Origin: Apostichopus japonicus
Taxonomy: Eukaryota; Echinodermata; Holothuroidea; Aspidochirotida; Stichopodidae
Length of the DNA stretch: 64,000 nt
NCBI RefSeq assembly: GCF_037975245.1
Contig: NC_092565.1
Coordinates: forward strand, 4,403,499 to 4,467,498
Direction of reading: 5' to 3'
This document shows, one piece after another, positions 34,571-47,126 of the stretch (its first letter is position 1; every line of letters begins with the position of its first letter). A program made the position numbers and the translations under genes. Below the pieces are notes generated by a model that was not told the DNA's origin, searched no databases, and saw only the letters and a program-made list of their open reading frames with translations.

Positions 34571-37075
34571 ACAAGTCCCCCACCCCCCCCCCAACCTAGT
34601 ACTACACTAATATTTATTTACAAGCCTAGATATATAAGTACATCCCTCCTACTTCTCAATGTACAATCTCTCAACAGAAGAGGTTTTTAATGCAACTAGA
34701 TGCATGCTGCCCTCTATATATAAATCCCTTCAACAGTTGAATGGTCATGTCTGTTTATTGAATATTATTCTGCCAGTGTTTTCTGCATTATATTTACAGT
34801 ATTATACATTTGTTGTTGGGGGATTTTGTTTTTTGTCTCAGTTTAAGGAAGATGTATAAAATACCCCACTGTCATTGTAACAAACAATTTCTTCAAACAG
34901 CTAATCTAAAAGGATCTTCTTTGTTCCATTTGATAGTGATCTTGGTTTTAAAAATCCACATCACAAGTCTGCTATTATATATTAGTTTTCTTTAATGTGT
35001 GATGTCACAGTGCCCCTAGGAGGTTGAGCTTTTCTAAATTTAAATTTCAAAGTATACTCAGTATTGCTTTGCAAAGGTCGTTTGGAGTATCAATAAATTA
35101 ATAATAGAAACTTTCACAACAAAATTTGTAAATATCATTTATCCCTATAACATAGAAACTGATTGGGGAAAAACATTTGAATGTATGCCAGACACTGTAG
35201 GGGCTCTGTGGCATCATATGAGACTTGATGATTTCTACAGACTAGTAGTATATGAAAAGTAAAGGTTGCAATGGATGAGCTTAAAAACAAGTTATGTAAG
35301 GTCAATATTGATACAATGAGACCCTTCCTGACAACAATGGTCAGAGTTTGAAGATATGTGGGCAGCGGTAATCTTTAAATGTTTCAGACTGTTTTAACAT
35401 ATAAATTTTAGTTTTTTTCATTCTTATAGAATCTGGCAAGAATTGCTAAGCCTATTAGCTCACTTAGTTTTTATTGTATCTTTCTTTTCTTTTCTGTTTT
35501 ATGATTGAATAATGGACAGTTTAGGTTTGGAATAATGTGAAATGAGGTCAATGTAGTGACCTATTCAGCTAAAACAAACATAGTCCCGGCAGGTTGAAGT
35601 ATGTGGCATAATCAGAGATGCGAGAGGTTATAGTTACAGAGGTTATAGGAGGTAGCAGTATGTTATATAATGATTGGGAAGTTGATATATGTAACTACAC
35701 TCATTTTGAAGCAGCAGCATTGAAAACTGGTTGCCAGATAATTAATTCATGATAAAGTGGAGTCGTAAATTTTCCTTCACAATTAATGTGAAGTGAGTTG
35801 CCTGCAAATATTTTATGAAACAATTTTTCAAACAATGTTATCATTTTGCCCTGTAGTTTTGAACTGTTTTTATTCCAGTATCAAAAGAATCTAAGTCCTC
35901 TGTAATACTTATTGAAAGTATATGTGTTCATCTTGATAAGATGATCTATTACAGTGCGAGGAAAATTGAAAATTGAGATTCCCACATTCATCATCGTTCT
36001 CACTTAACTGTCAAAATATGGGATTAAAGGGATAAGATGGTTCTGTAACAGGACCCTAAACCAAGAAATATGACAATATCCAAATTTCGTGGTTGCTGAT
36101 AATTAAAGAGATCAACAGACAGACAGATAGATAGACAGACAAGGTGAGGTTGTTATTTTTTTTTGGTCTGAGATCGATAACTGTAAGATGTTTGGGACAT
36201 TTGTAGCTGGTAATATTCCTTGTCTATAAAGTCTTACCAATAATTCCTGTCTGTTTCAGGAGCTCTTTGGGAAATTATTATCAACTGACCAGGAGATTTC
36301 CTCGTCAAAGAATCAATCAATCAATCAATTACTTTGTAAGGAAATGTTCATGTCAGTATTGACTTTAGTAACTTGAACATTTTCATATATAGGATATATA
36401 TAGATGTAGAGATGGGCAGAGAGGCATAAATATCTCTTTCCATATATAGACGAAAATAAAACCCTTTTTTTCCCAGCTCATTATTAAGGTTATTGTTAAC
36501 GTTGTCTGACTCTGCCCACAGCATGCTGCCAATTCATTTCTTAGAATATTACACTTTTATACCCAGGGAATAAATTATCTGATGCAAAGATATATCATAG
36601 CAGTGTGTACACAGAAATTGCATCAATTGATAAGAGACAAATTTTGGGGGCCACTGTAACGGCTACACAAAATTTGAACACTAAAATTATTCTCTATCGC
36701 CTGTTAAACAAGAGACGTCATAATCAGAGCAACAATGAAAATATATGCTAATGAGTATTAGCTCTCAATAAATTAGGTTATGTTCACACTTGATCCTATC
36801 CACCTGGCTCTTCTACTATTCTGGTAAGAGTGGATTGCTATATGTCCATGGAAAATAATCTTCAAACATATTGCCAAATTCTCCTTTTTTTTTTCTTTTT
36901 TAACTGAGTCCAATATATTTATGAAGGCAGAGCCAATAATTGTTAGTTTTATTGTCTTCTTAGGGAGGGAAGGAGAATCATGGGTGGTGGGAGGGGGTTG
37001 GGCTTTGCAAACCATTAATTTGAAGATGTTCATGAAAAAAGAGATTTCATTTTTATTATCATATTGATTTAGAAT
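34571..37075. other. Unique AT-rich DNA, no gene seen
   Basis: Includes a C run at 34581-34593, a tetranucleotide tract at 36117-36140 and an ATCA tract at 36310-36329. The small frames at 34659-34995 and 36773-37033 have no recognisable domains. Confidence 0.4.
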
Positions 37076-37076
37076 A

Positions 37077-37200
37077 ACCCTCCCTTTTCCTCACCTTCTC
37101 TACCCTACCCCTCACCACCTATACCATCCCCCTCACCTCTACCCTCCATTCACCTCTACCCTCCCCCTCAACTACTCTGTACCCTCCCCCTCACCTTCTT
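37077..37200. repeat. C/T-rich CCCTCACC tract
   Basis: Irregular repeats of TACCCTCCCCCTCACCT over about 120 bp, nearly pure pyrimidine with scattered A. Long polypyrimidine tracts of this type can form triplex structures. Confidence 0.8.
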
Positions 37201-38295
37201 TCATTGACTGCTTTCCATCCTCCACCAAAATCGATTGCTACGGACAGTATGCATATGGTTATAGTCAAGTTAATTTCCAAGTTTAGCATAAGTTTCCATG
37301 AAGCTAAAATATATATATCTGTTCTCCTTTCCTGTATCCTTTTCTTCTCCTCATCCTCCGATTTCTTGAAACCAAAAACAATATTAGGAGATTTTTCACA
37401 TTTCTTTTGAAAGATAATGATAAAGATATGGCTGATCATGAAGCCGTAATTAAATAGAGAATATCATATAACATAATTACTTCAGCATAAGTTACTACTG
37501 TTCACCTGCCACACTCCTACGTTATAAAATTACCTTCCTTCCTTATTGTAAACCTCCAATTAGCAAGTCATATCTTGTTTCCATACATAGCCTCATCTGT
37601 TCTTGCTCTCAAACTTGGTTTGTATACTCACCACAGAGGGTGTCGTCAGTAAAAACCGTCAAATCTTTTATGAAAAGTCTTGAACTATAGCAAATGGAAT
37701 GAATCCGTCTTGCCACTTGTATTTCATAGATCGATGATACATTACCACCTCGGTTATAACTTCAACCTTCGTAGAGACGAAATGAACCAGCTGAGATAAT
37801 ATCCGATGGAATACCACAGCAGTGAAATAGGTTAACACTCCGTCTAGCTCGACAAACATATGTATCGGTAGGATACAAAAGTTTTGATGAAATAGACAAG
37901 ACATTGGTTTAAATTTGTAAAATGTTAGCAACTCAGTCATAGGTATTTATTCTTCCTTCTAGCTAGCATTTTTGATAGAAGCTAGTTCATTTACAGACTT
38001 AGGAAGTAGATATGTATCAACACATAAAAAATTGGGGGAAAAAAGACTTGGAACAAGTCTAAATCTAGGACACGGTTATAATAGTTACTCATTAGGAACT
38101 CATCTTTGGTGATTTTTAAGCATATGTCAGTTGAACACTTTTAGGTCAAAATTAATCCTCAAAACTAATTTGAGACCTCATGCATGCATCAATATGTAAT
38201 TTGTGTTTGCAACAATATGACTTAATTACCAAATGGATTAAAATGATTTTGAATTTACTCAAGAAAAGTACAAAAAATGTGCAGATGGTGATCCT
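37201..38295. other. Unique DNA, no gene seen
   Basis: Frames of 68-90 codons on both strands lack domains or a coding signal. No other feature. Confidence 0.4.
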
Positions 38296-38297
38296 TT

Positions 38298-38385
38298 AAA
38301 TAAAATAATAATAAGATATTAATATAATAATTAAAATAATAATAAAATAAATTAAAGTAATAATATAATAATAATAACAACTTGA
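38298..38385. repeat. ATA-rich microsatellite
   Basis: Irregular AATAAT/ATAATA repeat of about 85 bp. Minus-strand Tyr/Leu-rich frame is a by-product. Confidence 0.85.
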
Positions 38386-38680
38386 GTGATTTGAAAATAT
38401 ACGTTGTCCATAGACCAATTAGATAATCTGGTATTTTGACCAGCTGCACATAATGATTAAAGGCACGTACAGTGTCAAAAGAAAGTTGTAAGAAGCTGCA
38501 AAATCTTATTCAGCTTTATTAAAGAACAATCAAAATGAAACAATAGGGATTATCTATGCAGACCTACGGTGTGTCTGTTGTGTGAATTTAGACAGACAGG
38601 GCACAAAGTATAATGTCCTATACATATCCATCCAACTCTTGACATGGTAACCTTAAGCTAAGCAAATAGGTATTTCAGTA

Positions 38681-39085
38681 TTGTTCCAAAATAATATGTT
38701 AGAAAACTTTAAAAAAATGGTCACTCACGGTCAAACTTCAACGAACCTTTTACTGTCCCATGTAAAATATTTCTCATCATGGAATCCTTTAATTGTCTTA
38801 AATTCGACCTTCACTCACTTTAATGGAAATAATTTGAGCAGCGTCCAAGAAGTTGTTACACTTTTACATTTGCAATATTTTTATCAAAATATTAAAAAAG
38901 CTAAAATTTGTGTTGCCAGAAATACCGTTGACCTTTCTGAGTTCCATATTAATACAACACTCATTACGTGTTTGACATATCAAATAATTAGTGCCCAAAA
39001 GAGGCAAGACAATTTAACCTTCAAGTGTATCTTACCCTCGATCTTCGATTATTTTTCTGTTCGCAATTCCTATATTCGATGTTAA
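38681..39085 (+). CDS. Unrecognised 134-codon open frame (doubtful)
   Basis: This is the longest open frame outside repeats in the left two thirds of the window. The translation has mixed composition (His, Asn, Phe and Leu rich) without a signal peptide, membrane segment or motif that I recognise. AT-rich codons match the background, no promoter or splice sites frame it and there is no neighbouring gene. I list it only because of its length; chance is the more likely explanation. Confidence 0.12.
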   Translation: MFQNNMLENFKKMVTHGQTSTNLLLSHVKYFSSWNPLIVLNSTFTHFNGNNLSSVQEVVTLLHLQYFYQNIKKAKICVARNTVDLSEFHINTTLITCLTYQIISAQKRQDNLTFKCILPSIFDYFSVRNSYIRC

Positions 39086-41870
39086 TATCTATGTTTGATT
39101 TTCATTTCAGCCACCCTCTAGTTGTTTCTTAATTTTTTTTTTTTTGACCTTTGATAAATAACAGCTCGATAATTTTGTTTTTGCTCATATCTCGGAGGTG
39201 TGCGCCTTCTCTAGTGATCTTCTGTTGATATCTGCAGGATAAATGAATCTTTGACCATGCCCAGTTTTCATATGAGGCTGCATGCTCACTGTGTTTTGTT
39301 TTTAATTAGTCAGAGCGTTGTCTTGAGTACTCCCCTAAAGGGAAAAGTCACTTTTGTAGTTTAAAGTTGGGGGTTTACAAGAGCAGATTTGAGCTAGGTT
39401 ACCATGGTAATGTTGATTGCATTTCACTTTAAAGGTACCCACTTTCACATCAAGATCTTTCAAACATGCCTTTTCAGATGTAAATTTCTCGGTAAATTTT
39501 CCTTTCATTTAAAAAAAACAAAATAAAAAACAGGTAAGATGACCATAGGCTAATTAAAGTTTTTTGTATGGTATGCACTTGTAATTTGCTTTTCATTCAA
39601 AGAAAAAATTTCTAGCAATTTCTTTCCCACAATCCAGTTGAAAGCTAGGCACATATTGCTTGAGCAAGGGGATATGCAATGAAAGAGAAGGGTGGGAGAA
39701 AAATTCTTTGCATTTTGAATTTTGATGTTTTCTCCTTGGACACCAGAGTATGAATACTACATGAATAATCGACACACATTAATCCAATCAAAATAAGAAG
39801 TGCCCCTTAATTTTTGGTAAAACAAAATGCTGTGTTCTTATTAAATTTAAATGCCCTTCTGTTGAAAATGAAAATGGTCTCTTCCAATGACTAAATTTTA
39901 ATTTCATAATAAAAAATGCTAGAAATGTTTCTACATCTTTGGGTGAAACCTATATCTTCATAGCATTAACAATAGTTATACTCCGGCTGTTGTCATTCGC
40001 AGTATCTGCATAAGCTATCAGCCACCCTTATATGAAAGTACTTTGTCTTTTTTTGTATTCTCCTTTGGTATTAACTTGTTGTGGCAGGAGGTCAGTTCAG
40101 CGGCGGTTTGTTACATTCAGCTTGGGAAGTATAGGACCACTGTCATGATTGTGCCACCCCTTTGATACAACCTCACACAAACAAGGAAAAGTATTCATTT
40201 ATAGTATAACTTTGCATTAAGAGCTCAATTTATAAGAACTAGTCTAAGTATACCTCAGAATACATATCTGGCCCTTCCATTAAGGTTTATGCCCTACTTA
40301 AGTCAGTCGTGTAAAACTTAGAATTTGGTCAGCCCCCAACTCCCCCCCCCCCCCCCCTATGCCTCTTTCCCAACCTTGTGCACACCACTAAAGAATGTTA
40401 TTCTTGTAAGGTAGTTGCTCTGCCATATATGCTATAACACTGTCCTGATTTGTTGTACACTAAATAACTGCAACACTGTAGTGAGTAGGAAAATTTTTAT
40501 GTACAATGTAGATATGTGTTATAATAAACAAACATTGTACATTTTGAGTCACGATTTTGAATCAACATTATGCATTATTTTGAATCAACATATGTAGATC
40601 TTTACAATTCACACAAACACGTCTGTTAATCCACACCTCCACACTGTGGGACTATATACACTTTGACACATTGTTTGTTTTCCTATTTCGCCTCTTCTTT
40701 ACATAGTCCACTGAGAACTGCACACTATTCTTCCATATCTTCCTTTTTTGCACTTTCTTGATAATAGTTTATTCACAGCTTTGACAGGAAAATGGAGAAT
40801 ATTTTTTATAATTTTTTCCCCTAAATAATCCTTCCCAATACTCTCTGCTCTCCCCCTCCCCCCCCCCCCCCATCTTTGCCTTTTTGGATCTTTTCGTGTA
40901 GTTTTAATGTCATCCTGGCATGATCCATTGTCACTTGCCACTTTGTTTCACTTTGTCTATCTCAGAGAGATCAGATTTTTTACTCTGCAGTGCCCACAAG
41001 GATGATTAACGAATTACAGGGACCTTTTAAGAAGCAAAATATACGTCAGTGGTAAGAAGGGATTTATTCCGCAATTTCCATTAGAGAGGAGTGTAACACC
41101 CACAGGGAAAACGTTCAAGAATTCATCGGTTCTGGCCTCAATCAAATTGTTCCAATCAGGTTTAAAGAGGGACTCCTTCTTTCCATCGGCTTGCGACTTT
41201 TATCGAACAGACTGACAAATCACTTCAAAGTGCACACTGAAATAATTGTGCAGTTAGCATCAATTTTTATTGGTCTGAAATACGTTGCTGGTATTCTGTT
41301 TATGGTATTTTCATGCGCCGATATAAAATGCTCAATACCAATTAAAGTTTGAATTTGATTGTACCCAATGCATTAAACTTGTATAAGAATCTTCATTTGG
41401 TATTATCTTTAGCCAGCTCTGCATGGTCATATTTTTCAAGCCAAATGTAAACATTGTTGTTACCAAAACGTTAATGCATGCTTCAAATGATTTGGCTCAG
41501 TTTTCCCCTAGTTTTACCGTCATCATCTATGCGACCCTTAAGCTGCCGATGTTTTCTTCGAGGGGAACGGGTCTATCCCCCTCCCCTCCCTTTTTTCATT
41601 AAATTATGTTCAAGATTCTTCTACAGTTTTTTTTGGGTAACTCTTCAATAACCACGTCGCCTACAATAAATACCAGGGTATTAGAGATAAATTTCGAAAT
41701 AGCTTCATCGAATGTACCACCTTAAGCAACAAAATTAATAACAGTCATGAATAATGGAGAACATTTCACATTCAAGCACTAATGGCTGTGTGATATGTCA
41801 AATTATAAAACAAGTACTTGGGGCTTATTTTTTGACAGAACATAGAAAAGGATCTCTAGTCAGGAAACAG
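39086..41870. other. Unique DNA, poly(C) runs, GC-richer block
   Basis: No supported gene. C runs lie near 40341-40357 and 40857-40871. The stretch 41000-41290 is less AT-rich and more complex (for example TTGCGACTTTTATCGAACAG), so it could be a conserved noncoding block; nothing proves it. Confidence 0.3.
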
Positions 41871-41886
41871 TCTTCTTTTTTTTTTC

Positions 41887-41906
41887 TTTTTTTTTGGGGG
41901 GGGGGG
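41887..41906. repeat. Poly(T)-poly(G) junction
   Basis: Nine T followed by eleven G then AG, inside a longer T-rich tract. Same polarity as 6732-6756 and 56076-56096. Confidence 0.95.
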
Positions 41907-42752
41907 AGTTGTTCATCATATACATTCATGACTTTCAATGATAATTGGTTTGAATTTAATTGCAGATTAAGTATCAACCATCTTCAATATTTAAAATGGT
42001 CACCGATATTTTATCAAAAACGTTTTTGACATTTTGATGGCATTTTAATATTAACATCTTCTCCCTCATTGATTGATGTGATGGTTTAAATTAAATATCT
42101 AAATTAGCTGGAAATAATTTGGAGGGTGAAACTTCCAGGAAATGAGGTTTGAAGGTTTTTGCCAAATTTATCAGGATGCTTAAATTGTTAACGCATGTTT
42201 GACAAAAAGGGAGCGGGTTTCATATTTTAATTGACTCTTAAAATTTGAGTATTAATATTATACTTTCAAGAATTTGAATGCTGTCTCTCAATTCCCCATA
42301 ATTATCATTTTCAGAAACTTAAATACGAAACATCCAAGCAAGGTTTGTGTAATCCTTGTTGGCTGACACATAATATTTCAATAGTTAATACTAGCAACAC
42401 TTAATGCGAATGTTCATATGTGATTTTTTTTTTTTTTTTTGCAGTGCTGTGGACATAATTTATAGCTGGAAAATGTTCTTGTTTGATGTGTCTCATATTG
42501 TGTAACAGTTTCTGAATGCTGTTATAAAACCCTGAATTCACTGCTGGCTATAATTTCAGAATGGGATTTTTAAGTTCCCACTCTCATTATTTCCCTGTAT
42601 CTCTTCCCCTCCCTCCTTCCTGAGGGGGAAATTTTTCATTCAATCATGAGAATTTCTGTTTCTGTATGCTATCAATTTGCCCTCTTTAAATAATTCAGCC
42701 GGTTAGGATATTGCTAATACCACTGTACACTGTCTTCCCGTACCATGTTTCA
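41907..42752. other. Unique AT-rich DNA, no gene seen
   Basis: A T run followed by GCAG near 42424-42445 looks like a 3' splice site, but no exon-like frame follows. No other feature. Confidence 0.4.
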
Positions 42753-42839
42753 AAGCACTGGTACTGACAGTATGAACAGTTGCTAACCTTTATCAGATAG
42801 ACACACATGATATCCCTACTGCTCTCAGTACCAGTGCTT
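42753..42839. other. 15-bp perfect inverted repeat, 57-nt spacer
   Basis: AAGCACTGGTACTGA at 42753-42767 is perfectly complementary to TCAGTACCAGTGCTT at 42825-42839. Short-loop structure is not possible, so a cruciform or stem-loop would carry a large loop. Function unknown. Confidence 0.85.
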
Positions 42840-43678
42840 CAAAGCTGGACAAGAAAGGACAGTATAGTAAAAAAACTTATCCCAAGTGGGTGAATAATTA
42901 GATGACCTTAAGCTCTTAATGAGGCAAAGCTCTTAAAGGTGGACACATGTTTATTAATAGTGGTAAAAATTGACATAACAAATTAAAAGGAGAGAGTAAA
43001 AGGCTGTTCCTATCAAAGTGAAATCCTTATAATACATGAAAGCACAGGTTCTTGAAACGTGGGTTCATAGCTTGAATGACCTTTACATGGAATGGCAATC
43101 TCTTTGCTCACAGTACTTTTGCAATCACTTATATGGAACAAAATAGTATACGCCTAAGTGTGCCACTTAACCTTTCCCAAATTACCAGTAAATCACTCTT
43201 TTTTTCTTTCTTTTTTAATTTTCAAACTAATTGTTTTTGGTTATCATAAAGGATATAACTGTAGACGCAAAATTAATTTGGATGTGTCATGGAGCATATT
43301 AAAAACAATTACTGTTTTAAAGCTCAGGTTACATGTCAACATCACAGTGTAGTTTGATGGAATATTAACCAATTAACCAGAGAGGGGTTCCATCAATCAA
43401 AGTGACTGGTCTACCTAGTTTAACACATCCCATTGATACCATGCAGCTTCTCCTAGTAACCAACATAGAAAAAGATCATCTTTAATAGTGTCCTCAAGTA
43501 CAATGTCCACGATACTTTGCAAATTTGTCGAGGGCAGATGGTGTAAAACACCTCCCAACCTTGGCTTCTGTAAATTGTATATTCTGATGCCGTTTATTTG
43601 TAATTTAGGAAGTTATCTTTTGTTTGTGCTATGCATTTTAACACAATATAGGTACAGCAGTTAGGCTTGATCTGCCAA
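42840..43678. other. Unique DNA, no gene seen
   Basis: No supported feature. Confidence 0.4.
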
Positions 43679-43757
43679 TATAATCTCTATTGATTGATAT
43701 TGATTCAGCCTCACTGCAGGAAAGATGTAGCTGTTGCAGCTTTTATTTTCCTTTTGG
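43679..43757 (+). mobile_element. LINE 3' UTR-like dispersed element, copy 3
   Basis: TATAATCTCTATTGATTGAT, ATTGATTCAGCCTCACTGCAG and TGTAGCTGTTGCAGCTTTTA match the copies at 27917 and 33461 in order and orientation. The ending TGACACTGTG is not kept here. Confidence 0.55.
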
Positions 43758-44505
43758 CAAAACCTAATTAGTGCTAAGTTTTTATGGGTATGTCTTTGTT
43801 TAACTTCTTTGATAGAGGTATGTGGTATTGTTGGAGATATTGGTGACAAATGTTGTTGGTTTAGCAAAAAAATAATAATACTGGCTTTGATTTCAGTGCT
43901 GGAATGTACACTATGTCTCACCGTGGAAATATGAAGATAAGTAAATAATAACACCTTGTGACACCGATGTATCACATCTTGATGAATAAAATGATACTTT
44001 AAAACCAGACCGTTGCTCAGACAATACAATATTTTTATTAGCTGCTTGGCAACTTTTCACCAGAAACATCTCTACTATGGAATATAAAAAAGACACTAGT
44101 TGGATTTTATCCTTTCATCGTCCATAAATTTTGTACAGGTTTTAGCACATCCTTGCCCCGCGGCCTTCAGCGGTCACTCTTTAACCTATGGCACATATAA
44201 ATAGATTTAGCGATTGCCGCCGACCAACCCGTGGTAATATTATTTTCCCAAAGAGCTGACTTACTTTCCCTTAAAAGGGATATGTTGGACATGATATCCA
44301 CATTCATGCAAGATGATTTAAAAATTGTTGTTGTTGTTGTTGCTTTTTTAGAAAATTAATGCACAGTCTGTGTTTGACTTAAAAGGACAAAGGTTTTTTT
44401 GACAATAACACGTATTTCACAAGCTTTGTAGGGGGATTGGATCTTCTGTATCACCTGTATAATGGTAAATTTTATCTAAAGTGGTGACTTTTAGTTGATT
44501 AGTTG
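43758..44505. other. Unique DNA, GC-richer block at 44.1-44.3 kb
   Basis: No gene. At 44140-44280 the sequence turns less AT-rich (CCCCGCGGCCTTCAGCGGTC, GATTGCCGCCGACC). A GTT microsatellite lies at 44326-44342. Confidence 0.3.
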
Positions 44506-44507
44506 AT

Positions 44508-44570
44508 CGCGAGTTCCTGCTTGCAGGAGGATCTAATATACATACATATACATACATACATACATACATT
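44508..44570 (+). mobile_element. Retroelement 3'-end element with CATA tail, copy 1
   Basis: CGCGAGTTCCTGCTTGCAGG then AGGATCTAATATACATACAT and further CATA repeats. The core forms a small hairpin, TCCTG-CTTG-CAGGA. A nearly identical core with a CATA tail is at 61657-61700, there directly downstream of an open frame. A shared 3' end with a simple-repeat tail and a missing body is the pattern of 5'-truncated non-LTR retroelements. Confidence 0.6.
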
Positions 44571-47060
44571 ATGATAAGATTTTGCTATTACCTAATCTTA
44601 TAAGCTTTGTTTTTTTCTTTCATTTTTTTTGCATCATATTAGGTGTCAGATTGAATAAACAATTGAATTGCAAGCACGATGATTTTCTGCTTCTCAAATA
44701 TCATAAACAGGAAGGAGCTCAAATGATAAACAAGAGCGGTTTAGCAAATGTGGGAAAGTCTGTCAGTAATAGTTTGCACGCTTGTCTCCTTGAGCATCCA
44801 TAGAGTTTGGGTGGGGTGGGGGTGGGGATGGGGAGAGGTGCCTTGCAGATGCCCTCCTGTAGTAAAAAAAAATTACTCCCCCTCTTGTTACAACTAGAGT
44901 TAACCAGTTCAATTTTTAAACTTCACTGGTTAACAATTCCTGCTATTGTAAAGTCAGAAACCCAAATCTTTGCTTGTCCCTTGATGGAACTTTACTCCGT
45001 GGATGGCCATGCTCAGTGGGAGGAGGAAACTCAGGTGAAGCGGGAGGACGGGGCTTGGAGGTGGTGTTGAGATGGAGAGGAGATTGGCAGGCAATCTGAA
45101 CAGACTGCAATAATTATATTACAGTCTGCACATATTTTCGAAGACTACTTGTTCAAGTTGATCTGCAGGGGAAGCTCTCATATGCTCTCCTTTAAGAGTG
45201 TGTGTGTGGGTGTGTGCGTGTTTGTCATCGTGTTCTTTTTCGGTTAGTCAAGTGTCTGTGAGGAATCAGGAGTCTGAAGGACTGTGTGAATAAGACGTAG
45301 GAGGACATCCCGACAAACCGAGAAATTTCAGCCTTAAAATCCAGCTTCACTCTGGTTTATTAACCGTGTGGTTCAAGCGTAATCCACAGGGCTATAGACT
45401 GTCATTTATTACACTTTTTAAGGTGTTTATCAAGGTTTTACACTCATTATGAATGTGATTTTGCACCATTTGTACCTTCATTGGAAAGCATATTTGCTGC
45501 ATTATGATTATTACTAAGATGAAATTGGGAAAAAAACATATGTTGAGAAAAATGGAATTTTGTCGCTTAAGTATTTCAAGTTTTCTACGATGTGTTTCTT
45601 TATACTCTGAAAGACATTGAAGATTTGAGACTGATTTCATACATTGTTTTTATCCATAAGTGGCCTATGAAAACTGTTTCCTTTCTTTTCCCTTCCTTTG
45701 TTACTTGAGGGGGAAGGGGGAAGTGACCTGGGGAAGGGGAAGTGGTAGGCAAAATCAAATAGCTACTGAATGTTGTCCAAAGGCAACATGATGACCCTCA
45801 TGATTGTGTTACTTTTGCCCATCAAATTTGAGTAGGAATGGGGAAAGAATATCCCCCCCCCCCCACCTCACTTTCCCTAAGCTGCGCCACCCTAGCTTTT
45901 ACTCATGGCAGCTCCAGCAAGACAATGGGGATCCATTTCTTTCAGGTTTTGCACGTTTACAATTAGGGTGCAATTCCCCGCTTCTTTCTTGTTTTTGAAG
46001 TAATTTATAAAAAAAAAATAAGAAACCAATTGATAACTTTCAGGTCACCCATATAATAGGATGCTAAAAAATTGCTAAAAGTATTGAAAAGTATTTTCCA
46101 TAACCCTGATAATGTTGTTTCAAATAAATTAGCTGACCATTATATGGTATGGTGTGCATGCATTTTTAAAAAAAACTAGATCCACACTGAAAGTCATATT
46201 GAAGAGAGGTTTAATATTGATGAATGAAAAACAGTTTATTTCCATTGTTTTTGGTCCTCTGTATTTTTTTTTAATTGGGAGATAATATTGAGGTCCTTTA
46301 TACATATCCTCGAGGTATTAAAAGACAGAATTGATTTAATCTCATCAAAACAACAGTTCTTCTCCTTCAGTCACCCCTCGATCTCCCCGAATCTTCGCCT
46401 CAGCTCCCCACTTAGCAACATACTTGCTTTATATATCCCAAGTTTTGAATTTCCAGAGATCCTCAATTACCCTAAAACAACATATAAAGCAAATGAGAGG
46501 GAAATTAATGGAAGGTATAAAGTTAATCTCTGTTAATATGCCAAGAGTGATTTGCATTTAAAATGACTGTTGCATTTATTCCTGCATAGCTTTTTACAAG
46601 CTTCACTTACTGTAAATAAACAAAGTTTGCAGAAATATTAATACATCAGCCAGATTTTTTGTCTAAATTTTGTTATTTCTTTAAAAAAAAATTAAAATGA
46701 CTGGATAGAGGATAAAGGGCTCGTGAACTGTGCAGTCGGAATTGAGGGATGAATTGTGGAAAGTATTTATGAAGATAGAATGCAAAGATGAGATCTCAAT
46801 ATGTTTCATTTAGTGATTGGGAGGGAATCATGTTTTTAATCTATGAAATGTTTGTACAAACAAGAGTTGGAATAATTTGCATCTTTCGAAAATGTTTTAG
46901 AGTAAAAATTCAGTGTTTGTTTTCTTTAGACTGCAAAAATGCATTTTTCAAAAGTTTGCTTTTGTAGAGTAAATATGGGTTTTGCCTTTCTTTTTTTTTC
47001 AGTGTAAAAATGTGTCACTGAATACATCGTTTCATTTCTTGAGTTGCAAAAATTGCATTT
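44571..47060. other. Unique DNA with G/C-rich tracts
   Basis: No supported gene. Includes a G-rich stretch at 44808-44836, a GT microsatellite at 45198-45222, G-rich and C-run tracts near 45709-45742 and 45851-45864. Frames at 44582-45070 read through low-complexity or unique DNA with no domain. Confidence 0.35.
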
Positions 47061-47065
47061 TTAAT

Positions 47066-47126
47066 GAGATCTTACGAATTGATAGGCATTTTAGATTTTA
47101 AAATGCCTATCAATTCGTAAGATCTC
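47066..47126. other. Perfect 28-bp hairpin with 5-nt loop
   Basis: The left arm 47066-47093 (GAGATCTTACGAATTGATAG plus GCATTTTA) is fully complementary to the right arm 47099-47126, with loop GATTT. Beyond the arms the stem extends with one bulged base (TTTTTAAT against TTAAAAAA). Arm length and perfection exceed chance. It could be a foldback remnant, a recent inverted duplication, or a small-RNA precursor; animal microRNA hairpins usually carry mismatches and a longer loop, so that reading is weaker. Confidence 0.95.

Noticed and set aside
42424-42445. 3' splice site before an exon
   Set aside because: T run plus GCAG is present, but no open exon-like frame or downstream donor of good quality follows.
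43661-44029. 122-codon minus-strand frame as a gene
   Set aside because: Part of it is the reverse complement of the LINE 3' UTR-like element; no domain elsewhere.
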